Origin: Mesorhizobium sp. LSHC420B00 | GTDB taxonomy: Bacteria > Pseudomonadota > Alphaproteobacteria > Rhizobiales > Rhizobiaceae | NCBI RefSeq assembly: GCF_000503055.1 | Contig: NZ_AYVY01000001.1 | Span: forward strand, 581,276 to 645,275 | Reading direction: 5' to 3' | Length of the DNA stretch: 64,000 nt | Shown here: positions 52,793 through 64,000 of the stretch, piece by piece | Layout: the number at the start of each line of letters is the position of its first letter | How positions within the stretch are numbered: the stretch's first letter is position 1 | Program-made: the position numbers and the translations under genes | The notes under the pieces: generated by a model | Told to the model about the DNA's origin: nothing | Database searches by the model: none | The model's input: only the letters and a program-made list of their open reading frames with translations

Positions 52793-53317
52793 TGCGAGTC
52801 TCCGCGCCGGGCGCCGGGAGCCTCTCTCCCAGCCTTCAACCCGTCAGTGCGCCAAGCGCGGCCCTCCAACTTTATGAACTCAAATGAAGATTTCGGTTGC
52901 CGACCAACTCCGAGGTGGAAGACACCATTCGAAACCGCAGCGTGAGGCGATCAGCAGAACCCACTAAGCCGGGCGCACGGGAGTAGGCCCAAGCGACCCG
53001 GCAGTGAGTCCATGAAAACGGAAGCCGCACAGACAGCCGAAGCCAGTCAGGAGCGGTTCCACCGGCCACGGAAGTGGGGAGCCAGCCGAAAGGCTCGTGG
53101 AGTGCGCGTCAGCGCAACCGTTCCGATTAGCAGGTCAAAGGAGCATCTTTGCCGCAGGCGCTCCAGTCGGCGCTTTTCGCAGCCGTATATTCAGAGAAAA
53201 GATCGTGCGGCAGGGCATCCGGAATGGCGAGACAGAAAAGTGTGCTCAATGCGAACCGCGATCCGTCTGTTTCCGAGCGAAACTATCGGACCATAGAGAT
53301 TGGCTGAGGGCTCCGTT
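52793..53317. other. Intergenic stretch between ardC and the integrase unit
   Basis: About 525 bases with no recognisable gene. It separates divergent ardC and the integrase operon, so both promoters should lie here. No obvious repeats were found. Confidence 0.4.
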
Positions 53318-53731
53318 TTGAAAATCCCCGACCAATTCGACGAGACCACGCCCCTGCGCGTCGCGATTGCAGCACGAATTGCCTTTCCCGATGGCTCGAT
53401 GTGCGCAGCAGGCCTACGCAAGGAACGTGACGCCGGCCGACTTGAAACCGAGCTAATCGCAGGAAAGGAGTACGTCACCTTGCTGGCGATCACCAGAATG
53501 AGGGAACTATGCCGCGGGCGTCGAAAGGGCCACGCCTCGTCTGGCGCGGCGAAAGCTGGAAAAAGGACGGAACACTCCGAAACAAAGCTGGATGGTTTAT
53601 CCGCGATCGAACAACGTTCATCAGCGCTGGCAGCGGCGAAAAGGGCCATCCAGGACCTGAAGCTGAAAAGGCGCTCGCGGTCTACATCGCCAGCAAGTAC
53701 CACCGAGCGCGCGGTGCCGAAGATGTCTTGA
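53318..53731 (+). CDS. Excisionase-like HTH protein overlapping the integrase
   Basis: A 137-residue protein: PLRVAIAARIAFPDGSMCAA, then GLRKERDAGRLETELIAGKE and YVTLLAITRMRELCR. This is the small DNA-binding module that regularly precedes tyrosine integrases in rhizobial elements. A TTG at 53318 with GAGGG 7 bases upstream is the likely start; a TTG at 53300 is the alternative. Its last 74 codons lie inside the integrase gene in another frame but still look family-like (SALAAAKRAIQDLKLKRRSR). It may assist or direct recombination in addition to RdfS. Confidence 0.68.
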   Translation: MKIPDQFDETTPLRVAIAARIAFPDGSMCAAGLRKERDAGRLETELIAGKEYVTLLAITRMRELCRGRRKGHASSGAAKAGKRTEHSETKLDGLSAIEQRSSALAAAKRAIQDLKLKRRSRSTSPASTTERAVPKMS

Positions 53732-54786
53732 TAGCCGATGTCGTCAGCGTCTACCTGAGAGAGGTTGCACCGAAGCATGCCGCGCCGGAAGAGACGGCGG
53801 CTCGGCTGGACAACATCCTCGATTTCTTCGGTGAAAAGACCCTCGCCGCTATTAACGGCAAACTCTGCCGCGACTACGCCGCGTCCTGTCCCACAGAAGC
53901 CGTTGCGCGCCGCCAACTCGAGGATTTTCGTGCAGCCGTCAACTACTATCGCAGGGAAGGTTACACGACTGCCGCACCGACGATTGTCCTGCCCGACAAG
54001 CCTGGTGCACGCGAGCGCTGGTTGACGCGCAGTGAAGCGGCCGCTCTCATCTGGGCAGCTTGGCGTATGAAGCAGAAATGGAAGGGCCAGGAGAGCGGCC
54101 GGCGTACCGGACGACACCTCGCCCGCTTCATGCTTGTCGCGCTTTATACAGGAACACGCTCTGCCGCAGTCTGCGGCGCCGCCGTCCGTCCAACCAAAGG
54201 GCGTGGTTATGTGGACCTTGACCGCGGCATCTTTTACCGCCGTGCCGATGGCGCAAAGAAGACCAAAAAACGCCAGCCGCCCGTGCGCCTGCCGGACCGG
54301 CTATTGGCTCACCTCCGCCGCTGGGCGTGCACGGATCTCGATATCAGAACCAAGGCGCGCGGCAAAAGCGCAAATATCGGCCGAAAAATATCGCAAGATT
54401 TTGTCGTGGAATGGAATGGAAAGCCGGTGGTGTCGGTAAAGAAGAGCTTCAGGAGAGCTCGCGAGGCAGCCGGCCTCGGTCCCGACGTCACTTCGCACAC
54501 GCTTCGCCACACCGCTGCGACCTGGCTGATGCGGGCCGGCGCCGACATGTGGCAGGCGGCGGGCTTTCTGGGCATCACCGTGGATGTCCTGATCGATACT
54601 TATGGCCACCATCATCCCGACTTCCAGGCAGACGCCGCCGAGAAGATCGCCAAGAAGCAGGTCGCCGCCGAGGCGACGAAATCGGTCTCAGGACAGATGA
54701 CAATGAAACATGAACTCGGCAGGGGGGGCCCTATGTTTCCCACCCAAAGCTCGAAAGGAAACGCGATCATTGCGAAGCAAGCGTGA
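53509..54786 (+). CDS. Tyrosine-type site-specific integrase
   Basis: A 425-residue tyrosine recombinase. A core-binding domain (residues about 65-165) includes DVVSVYLREVAPKHAAPEET. The catalytic residues are visible as Arg in LYTGTRSAAVCGAAV near residue 220, His-x-x-Arg in SHTLRHTAATWL near residue 330, and Tyr in DVLIDTYGHHHPDFQ near residue 365. It joins the element to its chromosomal target. The gene ends 28 bases before a tRNA-Pro fragment, the normal position for an integrase beside its attachment site. Start ATG 53509 lies within the upstream excisionase-like gene. Confidence 0.92.
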   Translation: MPRASKGPRLVWRGESWKKDGTLRNKAGWFIRDRTTFISAGSGEKGHPGPEAEKALAVYIASKYHRARGAEDVLIADVVSVYLREVAPKHAAPEETAARLDNILDFFGEKTLAAINGKLCRDYAASCPTEAVARRQLEDFRAAVNYYRREGYTTAAPTIVLPDKPGARERWLTRSEAAALIWAAWRMKQKWKGQESGRRTGRHLARFMLVALYTGTRSAAVCGAAVRPTKGRGYVDLDRGIFYRRADGAKKTKKRQPPVRLPDRLLAHLRRWACTDLDIRTKARGKSANIGRKISQDFVVEWNGKPVVSVKKSFRRAREAAGLGPDVTSHTLRHTAATWLMRAGADMWQAAGFLGITVDVLIDTYGHHHPDFQADAAEKIAKKQVAAEATKSVSGQMTMKHELGRGGPMFPTQSSKGNAIIAKQA

Positions 54787-54814
54787 CGATCGGGCCCAAA
54801 AAGCTGCGGCTTTG

Positions 54815-54873
54815 CTGGTAGCGCACATCGTTCGGGACGATGGGGTCGCAGGTTCACGCTGCCACCCGCACCA
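54815..54873 (+). repeat. tRNA-Pro(CGG) 3' fragment, candidate attachment site
   Basis: CTGGTAGCGCAC matches the D-arm of tRNA-Pro. CATCG-TTCGGGA-CGATG is a complete anticodon arm with anticodon CGG. GGGGTCGCAGGTTC begins the variable and T arms, and CACCCGCACCA is a 3' acceptor end with CCA. The 5' acceptor strand is absent and the T arm has lost bases, so it is not a working tRNA. Its place right after the integrase marks it as the likely att site of the element. Confidence 0.65.
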
Positions 54874-55056
54874 CTTTCTCTAATTTGGGTTGGGCGGTCA
54901 CGCCGTTCGAATCCACTCCGACTCCCCGGACTGAACGAAACTGCGAACTACGAGCTGCCGATCCCCTCGAAACAAGAGGACCAGCTCTCCTCCTTCATGA
55001 ATGATCGCTGCGACCGCGGCCGAATTGCTTCCACGAGGTCCGGTTCGAACCGCCGT

Positions 55057-55167
55057 GTTGTTGCGATTTTCGTCTAAGAGTTTGCGCCAGCGAGCAAGAC
55101 GCTCAGGATCCAGCATACTAGCGGCCAAAGCTGCTTGTACCGCATAGCCGGGTTCATTCTGCTCCAT
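55057..55167 (-). pseudogene. RsgA-like C-terminal remnant
   Basis: About 37 codons read NEPGYAVQAALAASMLDPER and RLARWRKLLDENRNN, the pattern of the C-terminus of ribosome-assembly GTPase RsgA (EPGCAV...LDPERLARWRKL). The usual zinc-binding cysteine is replaced by tyrosine, no GTPase domain precedes it, and downstream residues differ. It lies between the att-like site and thiD, so it may be debris left by integration and excision events. Confidence 0.4.
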
Positions 55168-55915
55168 TCCTCTGAAACGTGGCGAAGACAACCCGCTTGC
55201 TTTCGCGCACGCAGTCTTCAAGCGGCTTCGCCTTCGCCAGATGCGCCGCAATCGCGCTGGCCAGTATGCAACCTGTTCCGCGCATTGATGTGGCAAGGCG
55301 CGGTGTATCGACGTGGATGGGTTCATGATCGGAGCGTAATAAAATATCGGTCGATCGGAGTCCCGAGGCATGCCCACCCTTGATCAGCAGGGCCTGAGGG
55401 CCGGCGGCCAACAGTCTTTGTCCTTGTCGGAGCGCATCGTCCTCATCCACTGCCAGTTCGGAGCCAATAAGGTGCGCCAGTTCGGGAAGGTTGGGCGTGA
55501 CAAGGCAGCAAAGCGGCATCAGATCGCGCTTCATGACAGCGATAGCGGCTGCCTGTAAGAGCGCCCGGCCTGAGGTGGAGGCCAGCACTGGATCGAGTAC
55601 TGCCGGCACCTGTCGATTTTCGCGCAGTACGGCGGCAACCGCAGCGATGGTCTCGGCTGTTCCGAGCATGCCGATCTTGATTGCCGCCACTTCGTTGGCC
55701 TGCAGCGCGGCGCGCATCTGATCAGCCACCAGGCTTGGTGGCGAATGAAGGATTTCCAGTACGGCGTCGTGCGTTTGCACTGTGAGCGCGGTGACAGCGA
55801 GGCAGGTGCGCACGCCAATGGAAGAGATCGTCTCGATATCGCGTGCAATTCCAGCCCCACCGCTGGAGTCTGATCCGCCGACCACGAGCACATGCGGTTC
55901 TCGCCTCAGCGCCAT
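55154..55915 (-). CDS. thiD: Hydroxymethylpyrimidine (phosphate) kinase
   Basis: A 253-residue ribokinase-fold enzyme that phosphorylates HMP and HMP-P for thiamin synthesis. VLVVGGSDSSGGAGIARDIE at the start and MRGTGCILASAIAAHLAKAK near the end (anion hole and catalytic region) are family hallmarks, with IKIGMLGTAETIAAVA between. Start MALRREP at 55915 is preferred; MDRKDKA at 55936 is a possible longer start overlapping thiE. It is the last gene of the thiCOSGED operon. Confidence 0.88.
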   Translation of the reverse strand: MALRREPHVLVVGGSDSSGGAGIARDIETISSIGVRTCLAVTALTVQTHDAVLEILHSPPSLVADQMRAALQANEVAAIKIGMLGTAETIAAVAAVLRENRQVPAVLDPVLASTSGRALLQAAAIAVMKRDLMPLCCLVTPNLPELAHLIGSELAVDEDDALRQGQRLLAAGPQALLIKGGHASGLRSTDILLRSDHEPIHVDTPRLATSMRGTGCILASAIAAHLAKAKPLEDCVRESKRVVFATFQRNGAE

Positions 55916-56511
55916 GGCTTTGTCTTTTCGATCCATTCTCGCGTGCGCGCTTCGGGATCGGCATTCAAGGTGATGTCGGTGACCACCGCGGCGCTGTCCG
56001 CACCAGCCTCGAAGACACCGTCGAGCCGGTCGGGGTTGAGGCCGCCGATGGAGACCAATGGGATCGGCGCAACCCGATGCTTCCACTCGCTGATCCGCTC
56101 GAGCCCTTGCGGCGCCCATTTCATCTGCTTCAGGACGGTGGGATAGATGGGGCCGAGCGCGATATAGTCGGGCTCGGCAGCGATGGCCGTTTCCAGTTCG
56201 AGATGATCGTGCGTGCTGAGCCCAAGCTTCAATCCGGGGTACTTAATCGCCAGCAGGTCGGCCGCAGCCAAATCCTCTTGGCCGAGATGGACGAAGTCGC
56301 AGCCTTCCTCAATGGCGAGCCGCCAATGGTCGTTGACGATCAGTTGGCAACCATGGACCGCGCAGACGCCGTTCGCGCGGCGGATTTCCGTCCGCAACGT
56401 GGCCTCGTCCCTATCCTTGATGCGCAACTGAACCAGCTTGACGCCAAGCGGCACCAGCCGTTCGATCCAGGCGGCGCTGTCGACGATCAGGTAGAAGGGG
56501 TCGAGCTTCAT
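55906..56511 (-). CDS. thiE: Thiamin-phosphate synthase
   Basis: A 201-residue TIM-barrel enzyme that couples HMP-PP with the thiazole phosphate. [20 protein letters not shown] near residue 28, then [21 protein letters not shown] with the substrate-binding residues, then [15 protein letters not shown] are family motifs. The start overlaps the thiG stop by 4 bases (ATGA), and its end overlaps thiD by 10 bases. Confidence 0.9.
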   Translation of the reverse strand: MKLDPFYLIVDSAAWIERLVPLGVKLVQLRIKDRDEATLRTEIRRANGVCAVHGCQLIVNDHWRLAIEEGCDFVHLGQEDLAAADLLAIKYPGLKLGLSTHDHLELETAIAAEPDYIALGPIYPTVLKQMKWAPQGLERISEWKHRVAPIPLVSIGGLNPDRLDGVFEAGADSAAVVTDITLNADPEARTREWIEKTKPWR

Positions 56512-57281
56512 GAAAAAACTGCCCTGCCAATTGTCGGCGTCGACGGCACGGCGACGTCCTGCGGTTCGAGCATTCCCGAGTTGAAAGCTTCACGACCGGC
56601 CTCGACCGCCTTGCCGAACGCACGCGCCATGCCGACCGGATCGGCCGCCTTGGCGACTGCGGTGTTCAGGAGTACGGCGTCAAAGCCGAGCTCCATGACG
56701 GTTGCCGCGTGCGACGGCCGTCCGAGCCCCGCATCCACGATCAGCGGAACGCCTGGGAAATGTGCGCGCATCGAGCGCAGCGCCGGAATGTTGATCGGCC
56801 CGAGGGCGGAACCGATCGGTGCACACCACGGCATCAGAACCTGGCAGCCCGCCTCCAGCAGTCGCTCGGCGACGACAAGATCGTCGGTGGTATAGGGGAA
56901 TACATCAAAACCGTCCTCGCACAGGATGCGGGCGGCCTCGACCAGCCCGAACACGTCCGGCTGCAGCGTGTCGTGGTTGCCGATCACTTCGAGCTTGATC
57001 CAGTTGGTGCCGAAAACTTCGCGCGCCATCTTCGCGGTCGTGACCGCTTCCTTGACGGAGTGGCAGCCGGCAGTGTTGGGCAGGATTCTGACGCCGAGCG
57101 AGCGGATCAACGACCAGAATTGTTCGCCGGCCCCGCCGCCTGCCATCTCACGGCGTAACGAGACGGTTACCGCCGAAGCGCCCGACGCCTTGACGGCCTC
57201 GGCAAGGATGGCCGGCGATGGATATTGAGCGGTGCCGAGAAGCAGGCGGGAGGCAAGCGACGTTCCGAGAAGATCGAACAT
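56508..57281 (-). CDS. thiG: Thiazole synthase
   Basis: A 257-residue TIM-barrel enzyme that forms the thiazole ring from DXP, ThiS-thiocarboxylate and dehydroglycine. [20 protein letters not shown] opens the protein, [17 protein letters not shown] carries the lysine that forms the imine with DXP, and [20 protein letters not shown] is the phosphate site. It begins 3 bases after thiS. Confidence 0.92.
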   Translation of the reverse strand: MFDLLGTSLASRLLLGTAQYPSPAILAEAVKASGASAVTVSLRREMAGGGAGEQFWSLIRSLGVRILPNTAGCHSVKEAVTTAKMAREVFGTNWIKLEVIGNHDTLQPDVFGLVEAARILCEDGFDVFPYTTDDLVVAERLLEAGCQVLMPWCAPIGSALGPINIPALRSMRAHFPGVPLIVDAGLGRPSHAATVMELGFDAVLLNTAVAKAADPVGMARAFGKAVEAGREAFNSGMLEPQDVAVPSTPTIGRAVFS

Positions 57282-57450
57282 GGCCTAGCCTCCCTGCATC
57301 GGTGAGAGGATTTCGATCCGGTCGCCGTCGCTCAACCGGAATTCCGCCCGGTTGGCTTTGTGCACGAGTTCGCTGTTGACGGCCGTTGCCAGCCAATCGC
57401 CTTCATAGTCGAGCGCCGCAAGCAGCTCGGCCAGCGTGGTGGCTGCAACC

Positions 57451-60497
<3,047 letters not shown>

Positions 60498-60686
60498 GAA
60501 TGCGTGAGGTTGGACGGGACGGCTCCGGTTTGTCAAGCGCGTTCTGGCCGCGGCTGATCGGCGGCCGGTCAGACCGTGCGGAAAAAATCGTGCATGTCTC
60601 GGCGACAAGTCAAGCCTCCGAGATGAAGGCAGGGACAAGGGAATTACAAACCGTCGGACTAAAAATCGATCCTGATGATCACACCT

Positions 60687-62231
60687 TCAATGGGCACCAA
60701 AGGTTTGCGCGTAGATCGCCTCGATTCTTCCTGCCTCGTCACTGGTCAGCGTGGCGAATTCCTTTTCGCGCGCGCGGTTCGATAGATGTCCATCATTCTG
60801 GTGAAGAAAACGGAAGAGCAGATCGGTCAACCGCTCGGGCATGTCAATAAAGGCGTCCACCTGCTGCCGGAACTGATCGTAGCGCTGCAGAAATGCGGTT
60901 TCCTCGGGAAGGTCCCGTTCGATCGTCCGCTGAACGCAGGCATAGAGGAATTCGGCGTGCGGGGTTGCATCGAAGAACCGGTAGAAATCACCGGTGTCAT
61001 TCAGCACCCGGACGTTGAATTGCGGCGTCGGTTCCCATTCCACCAATGGCAGAAGGCGCTGCGAATAGCTCTCGAGCACGCCCCTGTACTCGTTGATCTG
61101 GTCCAGGATCGCGGCCGAGACGGGAAAGACCACTCCCGGCGGATTGAAGCCGCGCATGGCAAGGACGTGGTGGATTAGGTAGCGGTGAATGCGGCCGTTT
61201 CCGTCCTCGAACGGGTGAATGTAGACAAAGCCGAAGGCGAGGATTGCGGCGGCTACGACTGCATCAAGGTTTTGCGCGGGGCCCTGATCGAACGCCGCCA
61301 TTCCATCGATTAGCCGCGGCAGGTCCTCGGGCCGAGCGCTGATGTGATCGGGCAAGGGCGTGCCGTTGTCTCGGTCATGCTCACCGACGAAACCTCCTTC
61401 TTTTCGGAAGCCAAGTCTTGCGAAACGGGCGTCGCCAAGTACAATTCTTTGCAGACGCAGCAGCTCATCGCGATCGATCGGCCAGCGGCCGGCTTCGCCG
61501 ATGGCGCGGCCCCAGCGCTGGATGCGATCTTGCGGCGGGCGCTCGCCCTCGATCGCATAGCTTGATCGCGAGTCTTTGAGCAAAAGAAAGGCGGCGGTCC
61601 GAGCAAGAAGGTCGCGCGGCACGTCCGCTACGATTGCCTCCGCGCGCCGCGGTAGTTCAAGGCCGATGAATTTTTCGAGAATCTTGGTGCGGAACACCAG
61701 AGGGCAGAACTCACGCGTGCCGGGGAGATTGTCCCTTACGCGGTAGCGCGAAGCGGTCTTGTCGGGTCCGGGCCACTGCAGCTCGGGATCGACAACCGGA
61801 ATGTATCGTCCGGCCGCCGCGTCCGGCAGATCGATACGGGCGCCCCTCAGCCATTCATATAAAAACCAGATGCGGCGGGCATAACTGCCGGTCGGGCTTT
61901 CACGGACCAGCGCCTCGATCGGCGCGGGACCGGTCACTTGGAACAGCCGCTTGAGGACGGCAAGGTCCAGTCCCTCGTACTTGAGCGCAAAGGTCAGGTG
62001 GCCTTCGAGGGTAGGATTTGGGGCGTGGCGGGGGGTCATGATCCGCCAGCCATCCCGTTCGGTAATGCGATGATGCTCGCCCGTGGCGAACAACCTACGG
62101 GGCAAGGGCACGGCGAGCCTGTAGGCTCCGACCAGGGCGCTGTACCCGGCCGGGGTCGCCGTTTCAGGAAGGCGGATTTCCTGAAAAACGGTAACAGGAC
62201 CTGAAAATTGGTGCTCTTGCACCGGAGGCAT
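60687..62231 (-). CDS. Fic-family AMP transferase, self-inhibited (class II)
   Basis: A 514-residue Fic protein. The catalytic motif HPFEDGNGRIHR is complete, near residue 340. An inhibitory helix motif S-x-x-x-E-G is present as SYAIEG near residue 223, upstream of the Fic core, which makes it a class II protein whose glutamate blocks ATP binding. The start has GGAGG immediately before it. It stands alone between the thiamin operon and a gene-poor region; the target protein is unknown. Such enzymes usually add AMP to hydroxyl groups of proteins. Confidence 0.85.
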   Translation of the reverse strand: MPPVQEHQFSGPVTVFQEIRLPETATPAGYSALVGAYRLAVPLPRRLFATGEHHRITERDGWRIMTPRHAPNPTLEGHLTFALKYEGLDLAVLKRLFQVTGPAPIEALVRESPTGSYARRIWFLYEWLRGARIDLPDAAAGRYIPVVDPELQWPGPDKTASRYRVRDNLPGTREFCPLVFRTKILEKFIGLELPRRAEAIVADVPRDLLARTAAFLLLKDSRSSYAIEGERPPQDRIQRWGRAIGEAGRWPIDRDELLRLQRIVLGDARFARLGFRKEGGFVGEHDRDNGTPLPDHISARPEDLPRLIDGMAAFDQGPAQNLDAVVAAAILAFGFVYIHPFEDGNGRIHRYLIHHVLAMRGFNPPGVVFPVSAAILDQINEYRGVLESYSQRLLPLVEWEPTPQFNVRVLNDTGDFYRFFDATPHAEFLYACVQRTIERDLPEETAFLQRYDQFRQQVDAFIDMPERLTDLLFRFLHQNDGHLSNRAREKEFATLTSDEAGRIEAIYAQTFGAH

Positions 62232-62314
62232 GAAAAGCGAATCCTTTCATCGAATTTTGGTTCAGCTGGGCCAACACCTGTGAAAAATGATCCTATTCCA
62301 TGAAAATTGATGCC
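62182..62314. repeat. Iterated TGAAAA motifs around the fic start
   Basis: TGAAAA occurs at 62182, 62202, 62231, 62281 and 62301. Three of these extend to TGAAAATTGGTG, TGAAAAATGATC and TGAAAATTGATG, with two pairs exactly 20 bases apart. The set overlaps the fic promoter and start. It could be a regulator array or the end of an old IS21-type element. Confidence 0.4.
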
Positions 62315-63380
62315 ACAAGACAAATTTTCCGAAAACCGATTCTAAACGGTGCTGGAGTCATCAAGCAAGTACTCCGCCACCGGCTCAAGGAAGCGACTTC
62401 ATGACAAAAAGGTGAGTCCAGGAACCGCCATTCGCCCGTCTCTTAGTCACGAGGCCGGCACGGATGGCCCGCCTTACGTCGAGCCGGATTGCTCGAGGAG
62501 AACCGCGCCGTTCGGGGCTCACTCATAGAGCGCTCCGGCGCGCGATCCCGATTTGATAGCCGCGATCACGCTCGCGACTGATCTTGGTGACGTGGCGGCG
62601 TCGGAGTAGAAAACTGATGCAGGATCTCGGTGGCGTCGTGTGTGTGTGTGTGTGACCTGAAGTGAGTTCTCTGCGGTATGGGGGACGGCACGCAGCGCGC
62701 GCGTCTTCTCGGCAAACAGATCGACGAAGCGGCACCGAAGGGAAGTTCCTGGCATTCATTCTCGCCATCGCTGCCCCAATTTGCCGACCGGACTGCCGAT
62801 CGATCTCGCCCAATACTTTGCGCGCGCAAGGGCCGAAGTTGAACTGGGTGGCACCTGCTCATTCGGGAGCTAACTCCTGCTTGGCGCGCTAGCCCGAGAG
62901 AGCTGTGCCTGATCGAATGCGTGAAATCGTAGCTCGGGTGGAGAGGCTGACACGGTCATCTGTCACCCGCCTTCGGGCTGTAACGGAAAGCGCGACATCG
63001 TCTCCAATGCTCGTTCCCCACGTCGAGGGCCCAGCGGCTTGGCTGCGGGGGGACTGTCAGCTAGTGGCCGCTGGGCCTTGACGACCAGCGAGCGTAAGAG
63101 GAGGCCCTGCGCTGGCTGACGAAAACTTGCGAGCAAAGCCACGGAAAAGCATCATTCGAACGAACTCTTTCGTCGAGACGAGGAGGGCAGTGAGGCGGTA
63201 GCCGCCGCTTTGAAGCTCTCCGGCAGCTGCTACGCTGGTCGTTCAGAGGGTCGCAGCTGCGCTTGCGCCGTCATATCAGATAAGTCTAATATAATCCGCG
63301 CCTAGCCATCGAACGCCGCGGCGCCCTCGGGTCGGCGCTATTCATCGGGTGGGCATGTCGGGTACGCAAGGGAGGACGAA
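62232..63380. other. Gene-poor region of about 1.1 kb
   Basis: No family-like frame is found on either strand. It includes the repeated TGAAAA motifs at its left end and a (TG)8 run at 62639-62654. Frames present are short and antisense to each other. It should include the promoter of the SnoaL-like gene at its right end (GGGAGGACGAA is the ribosome site). Confidence 0.45.
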
Positions 63381-63836
63381 ATGAGACTGGTTCAGTCATT
63401 TGCATTTGCTGCTGTGCTGCTTCTTTCGTCTGCATTGTCTGCGGCCGCCCACTCGGCTCGTGAGGACATCGAAGCGGCGTTGGTAAAATTCATGGACGCC
63501 TTCAACAGCGGAAACGCAGCAGCGGTAGGTCAAATGTATACCGACGATGCCGCTCTGCTGCCACCCGACGGCAAACGCGTCGATGACCGCAAGGGCGTGG
63601 AAGAATTCTGGCAGGGCGCAATCAAGGCCGGGATGAAGAATCTCACCCTGAAGGCGCTGGAAGTGGAAGGGAGCGGGAATCTCGCCTACGAAGTTGGCGC
63701 ATTTACGCTCAGTGTGCCGAGCAAAGGCGGTGCCCCTTCCACCGTTGCGGGCAAGTACATTGTCGTTTGGAAAAAAGGGGGCGACGGGACATGGCGCCTG
63801 CATCGGGACATCTGGAACTTAGGTGCGGCCCAATAG
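63381..63836 (+). CDS. Secreted SnoaL-like/DUF4440 protein
   Basis: A 151-residue protein with a signal peptide (residues about 1-24, ending AAA-H). The NTF2-like fold of the SgcJ/EcaC and DUF4440 group is seen in FMDAFNSGNAAAVGQMYTDD, then AALLPPDGKRVDDRKGVEEF and KYIVVWKKGGDGTWRLHRDI. It is likely periplasmic. Members include small enzymes and binding proteins, and no substrate can be inferred. The bases from 63837 to the end contain no recognisable gene. Confidence 0.82.
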   Translation: MRLVQSFAFAAVLLLSSALSAAAHSAREDIEAALVKFMDAFNSGNAAAVGQMYTDDAALLPPDGKRVDDRKGVEEFWQGAIKAGMKNLTLKALEVEGSGNLAYEVGAFTLSVPSKGGAPSTVAGKYIVVWKKGGDGTWRLHRDIWNLGAAQ

Positions 63837-64000
63837 ATTCCGCGATCCGTGAGGCCGGCGCGGCTTGCAACAGTTCCAACGAAAGTCCATGGCAATAGTT
63901 GATGTGACTGAATTCATTAACAAAATTGAACAGACTTGATGGGTCTGCTCATCGAGTCGGCTCTGGATCTATCGCGCTACCGATCAGGGAGGCGGTAAGA

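Noticed and set aside
34841..54786. Genes for quorum-sensing activation (luxR-type traR, luxI-type traI)
   Set aside because: I looked for autoinducer-binding and synthase motifs near qseM/qseC and found none in the window.
54899..54935. CGTTCGAATCC resembling a tRNA T arm downstream of the tRNA-Pro fragment
   Set aside because: The flanking bases do not pair into a stem, and no acceptor or anticodon arm is present.
62639..62654. (TG)8 dinucleotide run
   Set aside because: It is short and alone in a gene-poor region; nothing links it to a function.

Overview
The window is high-GC DNA with GTG/TTG starts, tightly overlapping operons and a large stock of solute transporters. Gene content points to a Rhizobiales bacterium, most likely Mesorhizobium or a close relative. 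The strongest pointers are an ICEMlSym-type mobile element block, an Ehu-type ABC transporter, heterotetrameric sarcosine oxidase and a thiCOSGED operon. No rRNA, complete tRNA, CRISPR array or intact insertion sequence was seen.

Positions 1-34,712 are a series of catabolic clusters. (i) 1-5.2 kb: the end of a sugar-binding protein, then an Rbs-type sugar ABC transporter, a GntR regulator, an aldose-epimerase-like protein and a cupin. (ii) 5.3-16.7 kb: two divergent units. On the minus strand are two M24-fold hydrolases of the ectoine hydrolase/creatinase type followed by sarcosine oxidase soxBDAG. On the plus strand is an Ehu-like ABC importer with a GntR regulator. Together they look like uptake and stepwise breakdown of an N-methylated, amidine-like compound. 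(iii) 16.8-21.6 kb: stand-alone genes (VOC proteins, AraC, DoxX, DUF1127, a TPR regulator, a GFA enzyme). (iv) 21.7-29.7 kb: a BKACE enzyme divergent from an RpiR regulator, a class III aminotransferase, a TAXI-TRAP transporter and an EamA permease. A perfect 14-bp palindrome lies in the divergent promoter region. (v) 29.8-34.7 kb: a GntR regulator, a DctPQM TRAP transporter and an L-idonate-5-dehydrogenase-like enzyme.

Positions 34.8-54.9 kb are the processing, regulatory and maintenance half of an ICE. They hold relaxase rlxS with a candidate oriT, a lytic transglycosylase, traF, excisionase rdfS, and the activator fseA split into two frames joined by a probable +1 ribosomal frameshift. The qseM/qseC switch follows with paired operators, then a DUF2493 protein, a Toprim protein, a strawberry-notch helicase with a methylase fold, ParB, ArdC, and a tyrosine integrase with an overlapping excisionase-like gene. 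The integrase is followed at once by the 3' part of a tRNA-Pro gene, the probable attachment site. The mating-pair apparatus (traG/virD4, trb) that normally follows rlxS is absent; rlxS abuts the idonate dehydrogenase gene instead.

Positions 55-64 kb look like ordinary chromosome. They hold the thiamin operon thiCOSGED under a TPP riboswitch, a self-inhibited Fic protein, about 1.1 kb with no recognisable gene, and a secreted SnoaL-like protein.
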